Numbered from the stretch's first letter, positions 9,415 through 17,604 are shown. The stretch: 56,373 bases of DNA from an uncultured Pelagibacteraceae bacterium (GCA_902578175.1 CACHBY010000003.1:1-56373); one strand, 5' to 3'. Numbers and translations: made by a program. The notes: generated by a model from the letters alone, not told the origin.

Positions 9415-9728
9415 TTAACCATTACTACACCAATAATAATTAAAATAATTCCAATAGTTCCATAAAGATTAGGAACTTGATTAAATTTTAAAACAGCAAA
9501 AAGAACAACACCAGTCACTGTCAAACCGCTATAAGTTGAGTAGGCAAATCCTACAGGAAGTGCTGACATTGCTTTTGCAATTGAAAACATCGTAATACAC
9601 ATAAATAAAATACATAAAACTGATGGTGTTAGTTTCGTAAATCCCTCAGAAATTTTAGCAAAACTATTTGATGCGATACCAAATATGATTCCGTTAGCTA
9701 AAAATAAATACCCTAACAATGGTTTCAT
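9393..9728 (-). CDS. Small multidrug resistance (SMR) family protein lacking the catalytic glutamate, copy 2
   Basis: This is a 111-residue protein with four transmembrane helices and clear SMR signatures: KISEGFTKLTPS after helix 1, PVGFAYSTYSGL in helix 3, and GIILIIIGVVMVNYLG at the end. In EmrE, Glu14 of helix 1 binds both proton and substrate. Aligning on the S-E-G-F motif puts G17 at that site, and no other acidic residue lies in helix 1. The EmrE Trp63 position is Tyr. It lies 2 bp after the other SMR gene on the same strand, which suggests a two-subunit complex. Function is open; classical proton-coupled drug export looks unlikely. Confidence 0.85.
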   Translation of the reverse strand: MKPLLGYLFLANGIIFGIASNSFAKISEGFTKLTPSVLCILFMCITMFSIAKAMSALPVGFAYSTYSGLTVTGVVLFAVLKFNQVPNLYGTIGIILIIIGVVMVNYLGRLN

Positions 9729-9730
9729 AA

Positions 9731-10063
9731 TTATTGTTTGCCTAATAAATTTACCATCAAAACTCCGATTACTATTAAGATTAAACCAATTATCGAATAC
9801 AAATTTGGAACTTGATTATATTTAATCACACCAACTATAACTGTAGCAATTATGGTTAAACCAGCAAATGAAGCATAAGTAATTCCCATTGGAATATTTT
9901 TCATTACCAATGAAAGCGCATACATACAGAAAACAATTGTAATTGCTGTTATTATACTTGGAACAAGAAGTGTAAATCCCTCTGCACTTTTTGCAAAACT
10001 GTTTGAAGTAACCCCTAAAAATACTGCAATTGCTAAAAATAAATATGAACTAGCAAGACTCAT
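9731..10063 (-). CDS. Small multidrug resistance (SMR) family protein lacking the catalytic glutamate, copy 1
   Basis: This 110-residue, four-helix protein is the paralogue of the next gene. Shared features are N21-S-F-A-K25, A27-E-G-F, NIPMGITYASFAGL in helix 3, and IIGLILIVIGVLMVNLLG in helix 4. The position of EmrE Glu14 is again glycine (G17), and the Trp63 position is Phe. Because both partners lack the acidic residue, it is not the case that one subunit keeps it. It starts 38 bp after the isomerase gene on the same strand, so it may be the tail of the small-protein operon. Confidence 0.85.
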   Translation of the reverse strand: MSLASSYLFLAIAVFLGVTSNSFAKSAEGFTLLVPSIITAITIVFCMYALSLVMKNIPMGITYASFAGLTIIATVIVGVIKYNQVPNLYSIIGLILIVIGVLMVNLLGKQ

Positions 10064-10101
10064 TCAGTGATTTTAAATGAATTTAATAGGAATATATATA
10101 A

Positions 10102-10692
10102 TTATTTAAAAGACCATTTAATGGCATCTTCCATTCTATCATCTCCCCAGAAGACTTCATTTTTCACTATAAAAGACGGACTGCCAAAAATTTTATTTTC
10201 ACGAGCTGAATTTGTGTTTTCATTATATTGTGCCTCTATAATTTCTGACTTTGCTTTAGATATGATTTCATCTTTATTTAAATTTAATTCAGCACAAACT
10301 TCTGTAATGCTAGGCTCAATTGCAGGTTCTTTACCCTCCTGAAACCATTTTTTATAAGTCAACATTACAAATTTTTCTCCCCAGCTCTCTTTAAATCCAA
10401 GAATTGCAATTTGGTTTGCTAAATCAAATTCTGATAAAGGGTAGGGAACTGGTGTCTTAGCAAAAAAACCGTATCCTTCTGCACGTCTTTCAATATCTCT
10501 CCACATATAATTGACTTTATTAATTTTATCTTTTGGAAAAGGGATATTGTTCATTTCTTTCATGATTGCCCTAACTGAAAAGGGTTTCCAATTAAATTTT
10601 ACTTCGTGTTGTTTTTCAACATCAAGTATTCTAGTTACAGACAGATAGGTATAAGTGCTTCCTATCGAAAAATAAAAATCAATACTACGCAC
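10102..10692 (-). CDS. 2-hydroxychromene-2-carboxylate isomerase family (DsbA-like/kappa-GST) protein
   Basis: This 196-residue protein has the thioredoxin-fold start DFYFSIGSTYTYLSV. Here serine replaces the CxxC of true DsbA, as in HCCA isomerases and kappa-class glutathione transferases. The GSPSFIVKNEVFWGDDRM segment contains the cis-proline motif typical of the family. The known reaction is glutathione-dependent isomerisation in naphthalene breakdown, but marine homologues are mostly uncharacterised. The start is GTG at 10692, immediately after the stop codon of the NTF2-like gene. Confidence 0.8.
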   Translation of the reverse strand: MRSIDFYFSIGSTYTYLSVTRILDVEKQHEVKFNWKPFSVRAIMKEMNNIPFPKDKINKVNYMWRDIERRAEGYGFFAKTPVPYPLSEFDLANQIAILGFKESWGEKFVMLTYKKWFQEGKEPAIEPSITEVCAELNLNKDEIISKAKSEIIEAQYNENTNSARENKIFGSPSFIVKNEVFWGDDRMEDAIKWSFK

Positions 10693-11013
10693 TTACTTTG
10701 GCATAGGTGTGGCACCAGTTTCTAAACTAATAATTTTTCCATTATCATATTTATAAACTGCCATTACAGCCTCTACATTTCCATCATCAAAAGTAACAAA
10801 TGAATGATGAACACCAACTTCGTCATTTTCATAAACAACTCTTACTTTATCTTGATTAATGTCACCGCTCATTGCCCATTTGATAACATCACCTTTTCCT
10901 AAAACATTTCCTGACTTATGCATTGTGAATTTAAAATCATCATGCAAAAGATCATTCATCACTGCTTCATCTTTATTTTTTATTGCAGCACTATATTTTT
11001 CTAATATAGACAT
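10693..11013 (-). CDS. NTF2-like/SnoaL-fold small protein
   Basis: This 106-residue protein has the NTF2-like pattern: an N-terminal helical start (ILEKYSAAIKNKDEAVMNDLLHDDF), then beta strands with HHSFVTFDDGNVEAVMAVYKY and a final short helix region. Family members are ligand-binding pockets, sometimes isomerases or cyclases, and no catalytic dyad can be assigned with confidence. It belongs to a run of seven small minus-strand genes and directly abuts the isomerase gene. Confidence 0.7.
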   Translation of the reverse strand: MSILEKYSAAIKNKDEAVMNDLLHDDFKFTMHKSGNVLGKGDVIKWAMSGDINQDKVRVVYENDEVGVHHSFVTFDDGNVEAVMAVYKYDNGKIISLETGATPMPK

Positions 11014-11028
11014 ATTATTCCTTTCTAT

Positions 11029-11352
11029 TTATTCACCTGGTTTTTTATAATTTTTTGACACATCAGCTGCTTTTTTAAAAGCACTGTTGTAATCAAATAC
11101 TTCATGAACCATCAGGTCCGACATCATTCCACTATTTAGAACAGTTACTTTCATAGCAAGAACACTTTCATAATCTCCTTCAACACAGAAAAGAACATCA
11201 AAACGCCCTCTTAACCATTCGTAACTTATAGCTTTTACTCCTAAGCTATCACACATAGATTTCATTACTGCACCTCTATCTGCGTTAGGGTCAGCATGCA
11301 TTTTTTTTAATAACTCAGGACTTGCCTTTCCAATTACATAAAATTTAGACAT
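11029..11352 (-). CDS. GYD-domain-like dimeric alpha/beta-barrel protein
   Basis: This 107-residue protein resembles GYD-domain (ferredoxin-like) proteins, with SYEWLRGRFDVLFCVEGDYESVLAMKVTVLNSG carrying the diagnostic Φ-x-G-D-Y-E pattern around residue 70 (shown here in two pieces in the protein: FDVLFCVEGDYE then SVLAMKVTVL). It has no signal peptide. No enzyme activity is known for the family. It overlaps the cupin gene by 1 bp (stop/start sharing), so co-translation is likely. Confidence 0.65.
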   Translation of the reverse strand: MSKFYVIGKASPELLKKMHADPNADRGAVMKSMCDSLGVKAISYEWLRGRFDVLFCVEGDYESVLAMKVTVLNSGMMSDLMVHEVFDYNSAFKKAADVSKNYKKPGE

Positions 11353-11702
11353 TATTCACCCCACATTCCATGAAATTCATAAACTACTGCTGGCTTATCT
11401 CCTACAACCCATCCATCATGTCCAGGTTGGATTGAATATGCATCTCCAGCTTTATAAGTTAGTTCAGTTCCGTCATTATGTTTTGCACAAACAGCTCCTG
11501 AAATTATAATACCTAGATGTGTTGCTTGACAGCTATCACCACCAACTGTAGGCTTTATATCTTTTGACCATTGCCAACCAGGTTGCAAAGTAAGCTTCAT
11601 CAATCTTTGGTTTCCGACTTTGACTGCTTCAATTTTTGCATTATTAAAATTATCATTAACTTCATCTGCTTTATCAAAACTTTTTACTTCTATTCCAGCC
11701 AT
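11352..11702 (-). CDS. Cupin-domain protein
   Basis: This 116-residue single-domain beta-barrel protein has LTLQPGWQWSKDI as the first cupin segment and AGDAYSIQPGHDGWVVGD as the second, with ATHLGIIISGAVCAKHNDG between. The usual G-x5-HxH metal motif is altered: only scattered His residues are visible, so metal binding is uncertain. A strong Shine-Dalgarno (GAGGAGG) stands 5 to 6 bp before the ATG. The gene may sense or bind a small ligand as part of the surrounding small-protein group. Confidence 0.75.
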   Translation of the reverse strand: MAGIEVKSFDKADEVNDNFNNAKIEAVKVGNQRLMKLTLQPGWQWSKDIKPTVGGDSCQATHLGIIISGAVCAKHNDGTELTYKAGDAYSIQPGHDGWVVGDKPAVVYEFHGMWGE

Positions 11703-11775
11703 TTTTCCTCCTCGTTACTTATAATCTAGTTACTAAGTCTAGCAGAGATTAGTCAGTATGTGTAGCCTCAGCCTT

Positions 11776-12060
11776 CTATTTAACCTTAGTTAGATCATAT
11801 ATTGAGTAACTGTCTAACACTTCATCCATTATTGGCTTTGATACCTCTGTACCTTCTATAAACTTATGAAGTGCAGCTTCATCAGTACAAAATATTTTAA
11901 ACATTACAGTACTTTTGTCTGGAGTTACAGTTCCAATTGTTTTTTCAACCACAGCAACTTTAGCCCTTTCAGCAAGTCCTTCAGGAGATTGCATAAATCC
12001 CATGAATTTCTCAAAAGTACCTTCTTTTAACTTTGCTACCACTAGCATTTCTTTTTCCAT
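11776..12060 (-). CDS. Uncharacterised 94-residue protein, probable ferredoxin-like dimeric barrel
   Basis: Function not recognised. The protein opens with EKEMLVVAKLKEGTFEKFM, then a Phe/Met-rich helix, alternating beta strands (TVMFKIFCTDEAALHKFI) and a C-terminal DSYSIYDLTKV. This beta-alpha-beta pattern resembles antibiotic-biosynthesis-monooxygenase/DUF3764-type dimeric barrels. A strong AGGAGG site lies 6 bp before the ATG, supporting real translation. It sits between two similar-sized genes on the same strand, and its fold may be shared with the next upstream gene. Confidence 0.65.
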   Translation of the reverse strand: MEKEMLVVAKLKEGTFEKFMGFMQSPEGLAERAKVAVVEKTIGTVTPDKSTVMFKIFCTDEAALHKFIEGTEVSKPIMDEVLDSYSIYDLTKVK

Positions 12061-12077
12061 TTTTTCCTCCTATTTTA

Positions 12078-12368
12078 TTATCCTGAAAAATTTTCCATAA
12101 AGTCTCCATCCATGGGAGTGATTTTTGCAGAATCTAAATCAACCCCAGCTGCAGCTCTTGCTGCGTGAAGTTCTTTATCATTTTTAAATGCCTCAAACCC
12201 CTCCATAGTTGCATATTTCACAATTACTGTAAATTTTGAAGCATCTTCTTTTGATACGCCAGCAAAAATAATAGTTGCACCAAATCCTTTAATTTTTTCA
12301 GCATTATCTTTAACCATATCCCTCCATGCTGAAAACGATTTTATATTTTCTTCTATTTTTATAATCAT
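12078..12368 (-). CDS. DUF3764-like small protein
   Basis: This is a 96-residue cytoplasmic protein: IKSFSAWRDMVKDN, then TIIFAGVSKEDASKFTVIVK, MEGFEAFKNDKELHAAR and a C-terminal acidic tail. The order resembles DUF3764 proteins of marine cyanobacteria (target helix, 'GVSKEDPxK' turn, strand), from memory only. Its GGAGG ribosome-binding site is inside the last codons of the upstream secreted-protein gene, so the two are probably coupled. Function unknown. Confidence 0.65.
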   Translation of the reverse strand: MIIKIEENIKSFSAWRDMVKDNAEKIKGFGATIIFAGVSKEDASKFTVIVKYATMEGFEAFKNDKELHAARAAAGVDLDSAKITPMDGDFMENFSG

Positions 12369-12371
12369 ATT

Positions 12372-12758
12372 TTATCCTCCATAAATTGTTTTCGATGTTT
12401 CCTCTACTTTTTCTTTACCATTTGGTATTAATTTGAAAATAAATGCATAGCAATTATCTATTAAAGTTTTCTGATAAGGTTTACCAAACATTTCATCAAC
12501 AGTAGAATTTATACTTGAATTTATTTTATCTTCTAAAACACCCTCATTTGTAAGAAATTCTCTAGTAACCTTTGCTGCAGCCAGACTATTTTCTTTGTAA
12601 GCCAAATCACCATTTGGAAGCTCACCTTGTTTAATAAATTGAGTCGATGTAAAAATTCCTGCACATTTTAAAGACTCAGATATTTCTTTATCACTCATAT
12701 GTGAATGCGAAGTTGTTGTTAGCAAAACCAACAAAAACGTGAAAATTATTTTTTTCAT
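12372..12758 (-). CDS. Small secreted protein of unknown function
   Basis: This 128-residue protein has a clear signal peptide (K2-K3, hydrophobic FTFLLVLLTTT, likely cut near S-H-S-H). The mature part is helical with exactly two cysteines, in LKCAGIF and DNCYAFIF, which could form a periplasmic disulfide. No family was recognised. It is the first gene of the seven-gene small-protein run, so the message would start just upstream of 12758. Sequence between the signal peptide and Cys is short, and it is not a lipoprotein. Confidence 0.65.
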   Translation of the reverse strand: MKKIIFTFLLVLLTTTSHSHMSDKEISESLKCAGIFTSTQFIKQGELPNGDLAYKENSLAAAKVTREFLTNEGVLEDKINSSINSTVDEMFGKPYQKTLIDNCYAFIFKLIPNGKEKVEETSKTIYGG

Positions 12759-12922
12759 TATTTTCCTAATAAATTGTAATTAATATATTTATATCCAAGA
12801 TTGTTACATTTTAAACAATGAGTCTCTTGTGCTTTTAACGCGCGACAGATATGCATTTTGAGAGTGTAAAAAATGCTGATTATGCTATTTAATTTAAATT
12901 AAATATTTGATAGTAATTATTT
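12759..12922. promoter_or_regulatory. Divergent intergenic region with palindromes
   Basis: This 164-bp spacer separates the minus-strand small-protein run from a plus-strand membrane protein and must hold promoters for both. It contains a 20-bp perfect AT palindrome at 12886-12905 (TATTTAATTTAAATTAAATA) ending 17 bp before the plus-strand ATG. It also has a 7-bp inverted repeat, GCATTTT at 12853-12859 and AAAATGC at 12870-12876. Either could be an operator, although AT-rich DNA makes such palindromes fairly cheap. Confidence 0.4.
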
Positions 12923-13339
12923 ATGATCGAAAAATTTAATGGAATTGTTTATCTAATCATTTTTGTTGTTCATTTCCTTGTTTACGCTGTTTATGCTTTC
13001 AGAGCTATAGTTGGAACTAAGGGTTTTATGGATCAATATAACATCGATCATTCAGCAGCAGTGATCACAAGATTTTTTGGAGCTCCTTTTGTTGGGTCTT
13101 TCTTAATGGCTCTTTATATCATGTTCGTAAGAGATGGTGGAGTAAATGGAACATGGGCATTCTTTAATTTAGTATTTGTTCAAAATTTAATGTATTTGAT
13201 ATTTGGCATTTATACCATTTACATAAATAAACTTGGACACACTGAAAAAACTAACAGTGAAGGTGTAATAGCTGCTGGAGTACTTACGATTTTAAGTGCT
13301 ATTCTAACTTACGGATTAGCTGATAAAATTTATATTTAA
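12923..13339 (+). CDS. Four-helix membrane protein of unknown function
   Basis: This 138-residue protein has about four hydrophobic helices: GIVYLIIFVVHFLVYAVYAF, FVGSFLMALYIMFV, FFNLVFVQNLMYLIFGIYTI and VIAAGVLTILSAILTYGL. No family motif was recognised. There is a conserved-looking loop KGFMDQYNIDHSA between helices 1 and 2. It faces away from the small-protein run and converges on cysK, with a 4-bp overlap of stop codons. No ribosome-binding site is obvious. Confidence 0.65.
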   Translation: MIEKFNGIVYLIIFVVHFLVYAVYAFRAIVGTKGFMDQYNIDHSAAVITRFFGAPFVGSFLMALYIMFVRDGGVNGTWAFFNLVFVQNLMYLIFGIYTIYINKLGHTEKTNSEGVIAAGVLTILSAILTYGLADKIYI

Positions 13340-14340
13340 AACCAATTAGGTATTGGTAGACCTTTTTCCTCTAAAAATTTTTTATTAAACATTTTAGTTG
13401 CGTATTTGTCACTTCTATCACAAAGAATAGTAACAATAGTTTTTCCTGGACCCATTTCCTTTCCCATTCTTATTGCTCCTGCAATATTTATCCCACAGCT
13501 TGTTCCTAGACTTAAACCTTCGTTTTGAATTAAATCATATAGAATAGGCAGAGCCTCATGGTCATCTATTGAATATGCATCATCAATTTTTGCCTCACTA
13601 AAATTGGCAGTCACTCTACTTGAGCCGATACCTTCAGTAATCGATCCACCCTCTGATTTTAGTTCGCCATTTTTAATGTAATTATAAAGAGCAGAGCCTT
13701 TTGGATCTGATAAATAAATTTTTATATCTTTGTTCTTTTCTTTAAGAGCATTACTTACACCAGAAATAGTTCCTCCAGTTCCAGAAGAACATACAAAGCC
13801 ATCTACTTTACCCTCAGTTTGTTCCCAAATTTCCTGTCCTGTACCTTCATAATGACCTTTGGCATTTGCTGTATTATCAAACTGGTTAGCCCAAATAACA
13901 CCGTTATTATTTGTTGGTCTTAATTCATCTGCAAGTCTAGCGGCTACTTTAACAAAATTGTTGTCATCTTTATAAGGCTTAGGTGGAACTAATCTTAGTT
14001 CAGCCCCAAGATTTCTAAGTAAATCTTTTTTCTCCTGGGTTTGATTGTCATTCATTACAATAATTGTTTTATAGCCCAAAGAATTTCCCAATAGACCTAA
14101 ACCAATTCCAGTATTGCCAGCAGTACCTTCAACAACAGTCCCACCTTTTGAAATTAATTTTTTTTCTTGAGCATCTTTAATTAAAGCAAGTGCAGCTCTA
14201 TCTTTTACAGATCCTCCAGGATTTAAAAATTCTGCTTTTCCATAAATATTACATCCAGTAATTTCAGAAGCTGCTCTAAGTTTAATTAGTGGAGTATTTC
14301 CTATTCCAGAAATAAAATCGTTTTGAGTATTATTCATCAT
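13336..14340 (-). CDS. cysK: Cysteine synthase A (O-acetylserine sulfhydrylase)
   Basis: The reaction makes L-cysteine from O-acetylserine and sulfide. The PLP lysine is K46 in [14 protein letters not shown], with the substrate loop [11 protein letters not shown] and phosphate-binding GTGGTISG. I place the start at 14340 (MMNNTQND), although the frame is open to 14397. The longer N-terminus would lie inside cysE, and the family begins near this methionine. With this start cysK overlaps the cysE stop by 11 bp. Length is about 334 residues, slightly long for CysK. CysE and CysK form the cysteine synthase complex, so pairing them is expected. Confidence 0.93.
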   Translation of the reverse strand: MMNNTQNDFISGIGNTPLIKLRAASEITGCNIYGKAEFLNPGGSVKDRAALALIKDAQEKKLISKGGTVVEGTAGNTGIGLGLLGNSLGYKTIIVMNDNQTQEKKDLLRNLGAELRLVPPKPYKDDNNFVKVAARLADELRPTNNNGVIWANQFDNTANAKGHYEGTGQEIWEQTEGKVDGFVCSSGTGGTISGVSNALKEKNKDIKIYLSDPKGSALYNYIKNGELKSEGGSITEGIGSSRVTANFSEAKIDDAYSIDDHEALPILYDLIQNEGLSLGTSCGINIAGAIRMGKEMGPGKTIVTILCDRSDKYATKMFNKKFLEEKGLPIPNWF

Positions 14341-14914
14341 CTGACTTTTTATCACTGTCAGATGTAATTCCATAAGGTTTAAATTCACTATCTGCAATAC
14401 CTACACTTCTTGCAGGAATTCCAACCATAACAGAATTTTCAGGAACATCTTTTGTAATCACTGCATTTGCACCAATTCTAGCACCTTTACCTACCACAAC
14501 AGGACCTAATACTTGTGCACCTGAACCAATAACTACATCCTCTTTTATAGTAGGATGTCTCTTCATATTTCGTTGGTCATTTGAATTAATACTTGGAGCT
14601 ATTCCACCTAATGTAACCATGTGATAGATAGTTACGTTATCACCAATTTCAGATGTTTCTCCAATTACTACTCCCATACCGTGATCAATAAATAAATTTC
14701 TTCCAATTTTTGCATTAGGATGAATTTCTATTCCGGTTAAGAATCTTGAAAATTGAGAAATGATTCTTGCAATCAAATAAAATTTAGCTGTACTAAAAAA
14801 ATTAGCTAGTCGATGAAAAAATACTGCTTTAACACCCGGATAAGTTAAGATTAAACTTAACTTAGACTTTGCTGCAGGATCTCTATCAATTATGGATTGT
14901 AAAAAATCACTCAT
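14330..14914 (-). CDS. cysE: Serine O-acetyltransferase, short form
   Basis: This enzyme acetylates serine with acetyl-CoA as the first step to cysteine. The left-handed beta-helix is visible through hexapeptide repeats from [19 protein letters not shown] onward, with the catalytic region [17 protein letters not shown] and [10 protein letters not shown]. At 194 residues it is shorter than the ~270-residue enterobacterial enzyme, as the N-terminal helical domain is reduced. The C-terminus is acidic and ends in SDDE. It overlaps cysK downstream. Confidence 0.92.
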   Translation of the reverse strand: MSDFLQSIIDRDPAAKSKLSLILTYPGVKAVFFHRLANFFSTAKFYLIARIISQFSRFLTGIEIHPNAKIGRNLFIDHGMGVVIGETSEIGDNVTIYHMVTLGGIAPSINSNDQRNMKRHPTIKEDVVIGSGAQVLGPVVVGKGARIGANAVITKDVPENSVMVGIPARSVGIADSEFKPYGITSDSDKKSDDE

Positions 14915-14991
14915 ATTATAAATTAGCTAGTGTTGATTAAAAATTAATATGCCTTATATAGTAGTAAATCACTTAATTTAAAGAGGTTTAT

Positions 14992-15402
14992 ATGTACAAA
15001 AATACAAATTGTTTCCATTTAGCAATACCATGTGGTGATTTAGAAATTGCTAAAAAATTTTATAGTGAAACTTTAGGATGTAGACTAGACAACTCAGCTC
15101 AAGAATGGGCAGATGTTGATTTTTGGGGAAATGAACTAACTCTTCATAAAAGTGAGCATAAACTGGATAGCGAAAGACATGATGTCGATATGGGAAATGT
15201 ATCAGTTCCTCATTTTGGTGTACATCTATCTAGAAAAGATTTTGATGCACTTAAACAAAGATTAAAAGATAGCGGGACAAAGTATTATGATGAACCTTAT
15301 TTGAGATTTAAAGGTACAAAATACGAGCAAGAAACATTTTTTGTAAAAGATCCTAATGAAAACATTTTAGAAATAAAGACACTTACATCAAATCCAGACT
15401 AA
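14992..15402 (+). CDS. VOC-superfamily (glyoxalase/bleomycin resistance) protein
   Basis: This 136-residue protein has the vicinal-oxygen-chelate pattern: NCFHLAIPCGDLEIAKKFYS at the N-terminus, PHFGVHLSRKDFDAL in the middle and FFVKDPNENILEIKT at the end. Likely metal ligands are the His in FHLAI, His in FGVHL and the Glu in LEIKT. The product could be a dioxygenase, a lyase or a resistance protein. It stands alone on the plus strand between cysE (divergent) and proX. Confidence 0.82.
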   Translation: MYKNTNCFHLAIPCGDLEIAKKFYSETLGCRLDNSAQEWADVDFWGNELTLHKSEHKLDSERHDVDMGNVSVPHFGVHLSRKDFDALKQRLKDSGTKYYDEPYLRFKGTKYEQETFFVKDPNENILEIKTLTSNPD

Positions 15403-15453
15403 TTTCTTATAATAGTTCTAATCTGTATTGCATTTACTGTATATCTATTTTCT

Positions 15454-15483
15454 TTGACTCCTGTTCTTAATTCAAGTTAGAAT
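15454..15483 (+). promoter_or_regulatory. Candidate sigma-70 promoter for proXVW
   Basis: TTGACT at 15454-15459 is followed after 18 bp by TAGAAT at 15478-15483. These differ from the consensus TTGACA and TATAAT at one base each. The next start codon is proX at 15512 with a GGAG site at 15503-15506. Predicted transcription starts near 15490. It is a match by eye only. Confidence 0.5.
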
Positions 15484-15511
15484 TTATTTTTTAAATAATT
15501 AAGGAGAAATA

Positions 15512-16474
15512 ATGAAAATAATTAAATCTACACTTGTAGCTGGATTAATTTCTATTTTATTAATTTTCTCTGCAAACGCAGAAAAAGTTAAAATTGGAGA
15601 TCCAGGTTGGACAGGTGCAACTGCAATTGCAAACTTACTTGCTGCAGTAGTTACAGATAAAATGGGTGGTGAAGCAGAACTTGTTCCTGGAAACAATACT
15701 GCAATTTATGCAGCGATTGATAGAGGAAAAGGTGAAATTGATGTTCACCCTGATATTTGGTTACCAAACCAAGAAGCTTACACTAATGATTTAGTTCCAA
15801 AAGGAACTTTAAAATTAAGTAGCAAACCATATGAAGGAAATCAAGGTTACTGTGTTTCTCAGCAGTTTGCTAAAAAAATGAATATTACAGCTATAGAAGA
15901 CTTAGCTAGACCAGAAGTTGTTAAAGCAATGGACAGTGACGGAAATGGTAAAGGTGAGTTTTGGATTGGTGCTGATGGTTGGGCTTCTGCAAATGTTAAC
16001 CAAGTTAAATTAAGAGACTATGGTTTATATGATGCTGGTATCGAAGCAGTTAGAGCTGCTGAAGCAGTTAAAAATGCAAGAGTACTAGACTCAATCAAAA
16101 AAGGTGAAGGTTATGCATTCTATTGTTACAAACCTCATGCAATTTGGGGAATGGCTGACGTAGTAATGTTAACAGAACCAAAATATGATCCTGCAAAATA
16201 TAAAATGATTCAACCTAAAGCAGATGCTGACTGGTACAAAAAATCTTATGTTGCATCAAAAGATGCTCTTAAGCAAATCCAAATCGGTTGGGCTACTTCT
16301 TTAGAGAGTCAATCACCAGCGATTGTAGAATTCTTCAAGAATTTTCAATTAACAGCTGATGATGTTTCTGCAATGGCTTATGCAGTTTCAGTTGAGAAAA
16401 AAGATCCAGCTGATGTAGCAAGAGCTTGGATGGAAGCAAACAAATCAACTGTAGACGGTTGGTTAGGACTATAA
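15512..16474 (+). CDS. proX: Glycine betaine/proline-type ABC transporter substrate-binding protein
   Basis: This 320-residue protein has a signal peptide ending near SANA, then the OpuAC-type start KVKIGDPGWTGATAIANLL. Aromatic residues (GDPGW, DIWLPNQ, WIGADGWA, GWATSLES) could form the cation-pi cage that binds quaternary amines. GBP-class proteins bind glycine betaine, proline betaine or choline, and exact specificity is not readable. A GGAG ribosome-binding site precedes the ATG. It is first in proX-proV-proW, and a hairpin separates it from proV. Confidence 0.92.
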   Translation: MKIIKSTLVAGLISILLIFSANAEKVKIGDPGWTGATAIANLLAAVVTDKMGGEAELVPGNNTAIYAAIDRGKGEIDVHPDIWLPNQEAYTNDLVPKGTLKLSSKPYEGNQGYCVSQQFAKKMNITAIEDLARPEVVKAMDSDGNGKGEFWIGADGWASANVNQVKLRDYGLYDAGIEAVRAAEAVKNARVLDSIKKGEGYAFYCYKPHAIWGMADVVMLTEPKYDPAKYKMIQPKADADWYKKSYVASKDALKQIQIGWATSLESQSPAIVEFFKNFQLTADDVSAMAYAVSVEKKDPADVARAWMEANKSTVDGWLGL

Positions 16475-16488
16475 TCTAAATCAAAATC

Positions 16489-16519
16489 TATACTCGGCAG
16501 TTTAAGATTGCCGAGTATA
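16489..16519 (+). terminator. Intercistronic stem-loop between proX and proV
   Basis: A perfect 11-bp inverted repeat, TATACTCGGCA (16489-16499) and TGCCGAGTATA (16509-16519), encloses a 9-base loop. A short T-rich stretch follows. It lies 14 bp after proX and 23 bp before proV. The likely effect is partial termination or protection of the upstream mRNA, so that binding protein is made in excess of membrane components. The same layout occurs after three other binding-protein genes here. Confidence 0.7.
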
Positions 16520-16542
16520 TTTTCCTATAATAAAAGACAAAA

Positions 16543-17604
16543 ATGGATTCATCGAGTTCAGCAATACAAATTCAAAATGTCTGGAAAGTATTTGGAAATA
16601 CTTCTAAAGAAGCATTAGATGCAATTCAAAATAAAAAAATTTCAAAAACAGAAGCTTTAGAAAATTACAACTCTGTTATTGGAGTTTCGGATGTTTCTTT
16701 TGACATTAAACATGGAGAAATATTTTGTGTTATGGGGCTTTCTGGAAGTGGAAAGTCTACGTTAGTAAGACATATTAATAGACTTTTAGAGCCAACATCA
16801 GGCAAAATTTTAATTAATGGTCAAGACGTAATGGGATTAGATAGAGAAAATCTCCAAGAATTAAGAAACAAAAAAATAGGAATGGTTTTTCAAAACTTTG
16901 CGCTTATGCCTCATAGGTCAGTTGTTGACAATATTGCAATGCCACTTGAGATAAGAGGTGTAAGTAAAAATGATAGGTTGGATGCTGCAAATAAAATTTT
17001 AGAAATTGTAGAATTACAAGGGTGGGGTAATAAGTTTGCCCATGAATTATCTGGAGGAATGCAACAAAGAGTAGGTCTTGCTAGAGCGCTAGCAGCTGAT
17101 CCTGAATTTCTTTTAATGGACGAGCCATTTAGCGCATTAGATCCATTGATTAGAAGACAGCTTCAGGCTGAGTTCATTAAACTTTCAAAACAAATGAAAA
17201 AAACTACAGTATTTATTACTCATGATTTAGATGAGGCAGTAAGAGTAGGACACAGAATTGCAATTATGAGAGATGGAAAAGTTATTCAAATAGGTACACC
17301 TGAGGAAATAGTTGTAAGTCCTGCTGATGAATATGTTGCTGACTTTGTAAAAGGAATTTCAAGACTAAAAGTTGTTCAAGCCAAAACAATCATGCAATCC
17401 ATAGAAAATTACGAAAGTGCTAACGGAAAACTAGATGAAAATAATCAAAGTGTGGGAGAAAATGAATTATTAAGTAAGTTAATTGAATTATCAAAATCTA
17501 GCGAAGGACCATTAGTTGTTAAAGATAATAATCAAAATAATATTGGTGTGCTAACGCAATCAGATCTTTTAAAAGCGGTTATAGAGGGTGGAGATGGAGA
17601 ATAA
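16543..17604 (+). CDS. proV: Glycine betaine/proline-type ABC transporter ATP-binding protein
   Basis: This 353-residue ATPase has Walker A GLSGSGKST (residues 65-73), signature LSGGMQQR, Walker B FLLMDEPFSALD and the H-loop TVFITHDLDEA. The N-terminal ~45-residue stretch ahead of the nucleotide domain and the C-terminal CBS-like part (GPLVVKDNNQNNIGVLTQSD) match ProV/OpuAA. CBS modules in these ATPases sense ionic strength in some bacteria. Only one CBS is recognisable. The 3' end overlaps proW. Confidence 0.93.
   Translation: MDSSSSAIQIQNVWKVFGNTSKEALDAIQNKKISKTEALENYNSVIGVSDVSFDIKHGEIFCVMGLSGSGKSTLVRHINRLLEPTSGKILINGQDVMGLDRENLQELRNKKIGMVFQNFALMPHRSVVDNIAMPLEIRGVSKNDRLDAANKILEIVELQGWGNKFAHELSGGMQQRVGLARALAADPEFLLMDEPFSALDPLIRRQLQAEFIKLSKQMKKTTVFITHDLDEAVRVGHRIAIMRDGKVIQIGTPEEIVVSPADEYVADFVKGISRLKVVQAKTIMQSIENYESANGKLDENNQSVGENELLSKLIELSKSSEGPLVVKDNNQNNIGVLTQSDLLKAVIEGGDGE

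Noticed and set aside
12853..12876. Hairpin GCATTTT/AAAATGC as terminator
   Set aside because: Seven pairs, mostly A-T, inside a promoter region with no gene ending there.
14341..14397. N-terminal extension of cysK
   Set aside because: It would be within cysE coding sequence; CysK proteins begin near the Met at 14340.
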